A stretch of DNA of 13,239 nucleotides from Hymenoscyphus infarciens (Eukaryota; Ascomycota; Leotiomycetes; Helotiales; Helotiaceae). A program made the position numbers and the translations under genes. The stretch is from assembly GCA_001414345.1 (NCBI GenBank), contig LLCB01000668.1, positions 1 to 13,239 on the forward strand, given 5' to 3'. The notes below the pieces were generated by a model. It was not told the origin of the DNA. It saw only the letters and a list, made by a program, of their open reading frames with translations, and did no database searches. Of this stretch, positions 11,095 through 13,239 are shown in pieces; the first letter of the stretch is position 1, and each line of letters opens with the position of its first letter.

Positions 11095-11356
11095 TAGGAA
11101 CTAACCTATTCTTTTTCTTGCTTATTGCAGAGCGGTATGTATTGTGTGGAAATAGTTATAGAATACTTTGATGACGTATTAGCTTGATTTGAAACGAGTA
11201 AATAGTTTTAGCTGAAGGCAACCTTTTCTTGTAGGGAGAATTGAAACTTGAATATTATGTCACTTCCCCATTTCATAAGGATACATTATTCCTCTAAAGT
11301 CCACAAAAAAGAAACTCCTGTGGGTTTTCCTTTCTCATATGAAAGATTTCGTGTGT

Positions 11357-11424
11357 CACGTGCCAAGTCCTCCTTTCTTTTAGCTCCACCAAAGATTTCC
11401 CAACTAACTTAGATACAAACCAAT
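11357..11424. promoter_or_regulatory. E-box and CCAAT box upstream of the Cys-tail gene
   Basis: CACGTG (11357-11362, context GTCACGTGCC) and CCAAT (11420-11424) lie about 145 and 80 bp upstream of the ATG at 11503. Pyrimidine-rich DNA follows up to the start codon, as expected for a fungal core promoter. Confidence 0.4.
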
Positions 11425-11502
11425 AGATTAACCAAAAGCTACTTCCAAATAATCGAAATTTCCGAATCCTCTCAATCTCTACATTCCCTCTACCAAATCA
11501 TC

Positions 11503-12492
11503 ATGAGTTCCCATGTAAGCAATCATTCAAACAACAAACTTACCTCAAAACCGAGCCCTACAATCTCACTACTAAGCGTGGTCCTCATATCAACACCGAA
11601 AACTCTAGTTAAGTTCTCTTCTTCGTTCCCAAAACTTCCTTCACTTTCTCCAACTTATCAAATCTCTCAAGTCGAGTACAATTTCCAGCTCCGAAACCCT
11701 ACATGGTGGCGCACCAATTATTCCCCATCCGACCAATCACAACTCATTTTTTCTTCCGAATCGAGCAATATTGTGAAACGACATATCTTGGCGATAATGT
11801 TTCTATAAATAGAAATACAAAAAATGAAATAGCGGAGAAAAGATAAGGCTTGAGCACAAAAATCAAGAACTTCATTCGAGCGCCCAGTGTACCAAGTACA
11901 CAATTCACGCGTATTACTTAGAAGGAGGATGGTACGCTATATTGCTTCTTGATCTAAAGAACATGATGCTGATGGAAGAGTAGGCAAACCAATACCCCCA
12001 CAACTACCAATCCCAGCCTCAGCCTCAATTTCAACCTCAACCATACGGTGTAAAATTCCCATCCCCATCGCCCTTTGCAAAACATCAACTCTGAACAAAC
12101 AATATCTAGTATCCTACACCACAAGCCCAAGGAGGAAACTACCCACCCGCACCAAATTATCAAGTCCCAAGTACACAGCAGCCATATCAGCAGTACCCAC
12201 CACAGCCACAATACCCTCCTCAGCCTCAAGCACAACCTCAATATCAGGTTCGACTCCCTTTCTTAGTCTTTCTCATATATATACAAAATCTATCTTCCTC
12301 TCAACGTCCTCTTCATTGCCCTTCCCCTCTAAGCAAGAATTAAAAAGCAAGAACAAAAAGAGCTAAATCCCAAAACAGCAAACCCAGCCCCCGCAAATGA
12401 TCCCAGCGGTGGAAACTAAGAAGAAGAACAAGGGTTCGGAATGGTGCGGATGGAGAGATTGTTTTCTCTGCTGTGATTGTTGTAGTTGGTGA
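11503..12492 (+). CDS. Pro/Gln/Tyr-rich small protein with cysteine-rich tail (CYSTM-like)
   Basis: Four exons: 11503-11514, 11984-12049, 12110-12247 and 12379-12492, giving 109 aa. Every join is phase 0: MSSH to ANQYPHNYQ, then QPQPYG to YPTPQAQGGN, then AQPQYQ to QTQPPQM. Introns are 469 bp (donor GTAAGC, branch CTGAT), 60 bp (GTAAAA) and 131 bp (donor GTTCGA, branch GCTAAA); the GTTCGA donor is weak. The protein has a Pro/Gln/Tyr-rich low-complexity body (about residues 5-80), a basic KKKNK patch (residues 86-90) and the tail EWCGWRDCFLCCDCCSW with six Cys. That layout matches small fungal CYSTM-type proteins, thought to anchor at membranes through the Cys-rich end, probably palmitoylated, and often linked to stress. 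Exon 1 codes only four residues, so the first intron and start are the least certain parts. No single long frame reveals the gene. Confidence 0.72.
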
Positions 12493-12659
12493 TGTAATTC
12501 ACCACGGGCATGCCGATTGAACCGAGCTCTAACCCAGACTAGGGCGAGGTCATAGCGTTACAACCTCGCCTTAACTTAGGTAGTACAACACCTACACTGT
12601 AACAGTACAGCTATCACGTGTTCGAGTTGGAACTCGGACCCCTGGCTAAGTAGATAGTA
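12493..12659. other. Hairpin-rich 3' flank of the Cys-tail gene
   Basis: Three inverted repeats follow the stop codon: GGCGAGGT (12543-12550) with ACCTCGCC (12563-12570), TAGGT with ACCTA near 12577-12594, and CGAGTT (12623-12628) with AACTCG (12631-12636). A CACGTG lies at 12615-12620. It may be a 3' untranslated region, or the edge of a retroelement beginning TGTAACAG near 12598. Confidence 0.4.
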
Positions 12660-12914
12660 AGGAGCCTCTAAGCTAGTTTAGCTAGTTATTTTATTATTAT
12701 ATCTTATTATATAGATACTAATATAATCTTTATAGATATACTAAGTTATTATAACCTAATACTAGAAAACTATAATAGAAGTTTAATTTCTAAAATATTA
12801 TATACTTTATAAGAACGTAAAAATTATTTATTTATTTCTAGTTACTAGTTTATTAAATATAAATATTAATATAATATTAAGTAATATTTTAAAGATTATT
12901 ATTTATTCTTCTAA
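12660..12914. other. AT-rich block without genes
   Basis: Base use changes abruptly to nearly pure A and T at about 12680. No frame of interest is present. TA-rich steps dominate and G and C are rare, as expected of repeat-derived DNA decayed by repeat-induced point mutation, although I did not compute an index. Confidence 0.6.
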
Positions 12915-13239
12915 CTTTGTTAGTAGATAGTCTACTAATAAGATATAAAAATATAAATATACTCTAAAAACCGCTTATTTTACTAGTAAATAGTCTATTA
13001 AAAAAATATATTTAAATTTATATATACTTTTAAAACCTCTTACTTTATTAGTAAATAGGTTACTAATAAGGTCTTTAACTATTAATATACTTTTAAAACT
13101 TCTTATTAAATTTATAGATAGTCTATTAATAATATATATATTATTAAATCTACTTTTTAAACCTATTACTTTATTAGTAGATAGTCTACTTATAAGGTAT
13201 ATAACTATAAATATACTTTTAAAACTTCTTATAATATTA
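12915..13239. repeat. 63-bp AT-rich minisatellite with internal dyad
   Basis: Units run 12915-12977 (63 bp), 12978-13042 (65 bp), 13043-13105, 13106-13168 and 13169-13231 (63 bp each), with a partial unit to the window end. The unit opens CTTTATTAGTAGATAGTC and ends TTTTAAAACTTCTTA. Copies are much more diverged than those of the left array. Each contains a version of TTAGTAGATAGTCTACTAA, an inverted repeat. The array probably continues to the right. Confidence 0.9.

Larger units (their letters stand above)
9679..11502. other. Gene-poor 1.8-kb region
   Basis: There is no confident gene. The region holds the regulator's 3' end, an imperfect direct repeat (9931-10182), broken minus-strand coding-like segments (9790-10600), a short plus-strand frame (10858-11094), an isolated 3' splice-site look-alike (CTAAC at 11101-11105, pyrimidine run, GCAG ending at 11130), and the promoter of the gene at 11503. 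Confidence 0.5.

Noticed and set aside
11954..12241. Leu/Trp-rich minus-strand frame
   Set aside because: It is the reverse complement of the Pro/Gln-rich exons and therefore a shadow.
12615..12653. tRNA-like or SINE promoter (TGGCTAAGTAG A-box match, GTTCGAGTT B-box-like)
   Set aside because: The B-box-like motif lies upstream of the A-box, the reverse of the required order, and no cloverleaf can be folded.

Overview
The window looks like nuclear DNA from a filamentous ascomycete (Pezizomycotina). I infer this from compact genes with many short introns (mostly 45-113 bp), branch points such as CTAAC and CTGAT just upstream of AG acceptors, a Zn(II)2Cys6 regulator of a type confined to fungi, and sharp alternation between gene-bearing DNA and very AT-rich repeat blocks. 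A leotiomycete with AT-rich isochores would fit, but the sequence alone does not fix the genus.

Layout. Positions 1-1112 are a 38-bp minisatellite that enters from the left edge. After about 460 bp of unique DNA with several palindromes comes a 449-bp non-autonomous transposon (1576-2024) with 14-bp perfect terminal inverted repeats and a TAA target duplication, of PIF/Harbinger-Tourist type. A gene-poor stretch follows to 2773. The gene core is 2774-9678: a YqjM-type old yellow enzyme on the minus strand (six exons, 428 aa), a 914-bp divergent promoter carrying a cluster of CTCGCCG/GAGATCTC palindromes, an atypical short-chain dehydrogenase (six exons, 335 aa), and a Zn2Cys6 transcription factor (four exons, 652 aa). 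A gene-poor 1.8 kb with an eroded direct repeat separates this from a small Pro/Gln-rich protein with a cysteine-rich tail (11503-12492, four exons, 109 aa), which becomes visible only after splicing. From about 12660 the DNA turns strongly AT-rich and ends in a second minisatellite with a 63-bp unit (12915-13239).

How the genes may work together. Two soluble nucleotide-dependent oxidoreductases share one divergent promoter, and a pathway-type regulator sits directly downstream in the same orientation as the dehydrogenase. That is the layout of a small detoxification or secondary-metabolite redox module. The co-regulation is inference. The Cys-tail protein is probably a separate stress or membrane-associated gene.

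All exon joins were made by hand from splice motifs and reading-frame continuity. Each multi-exon model closes in frame, but none has transcript support here.
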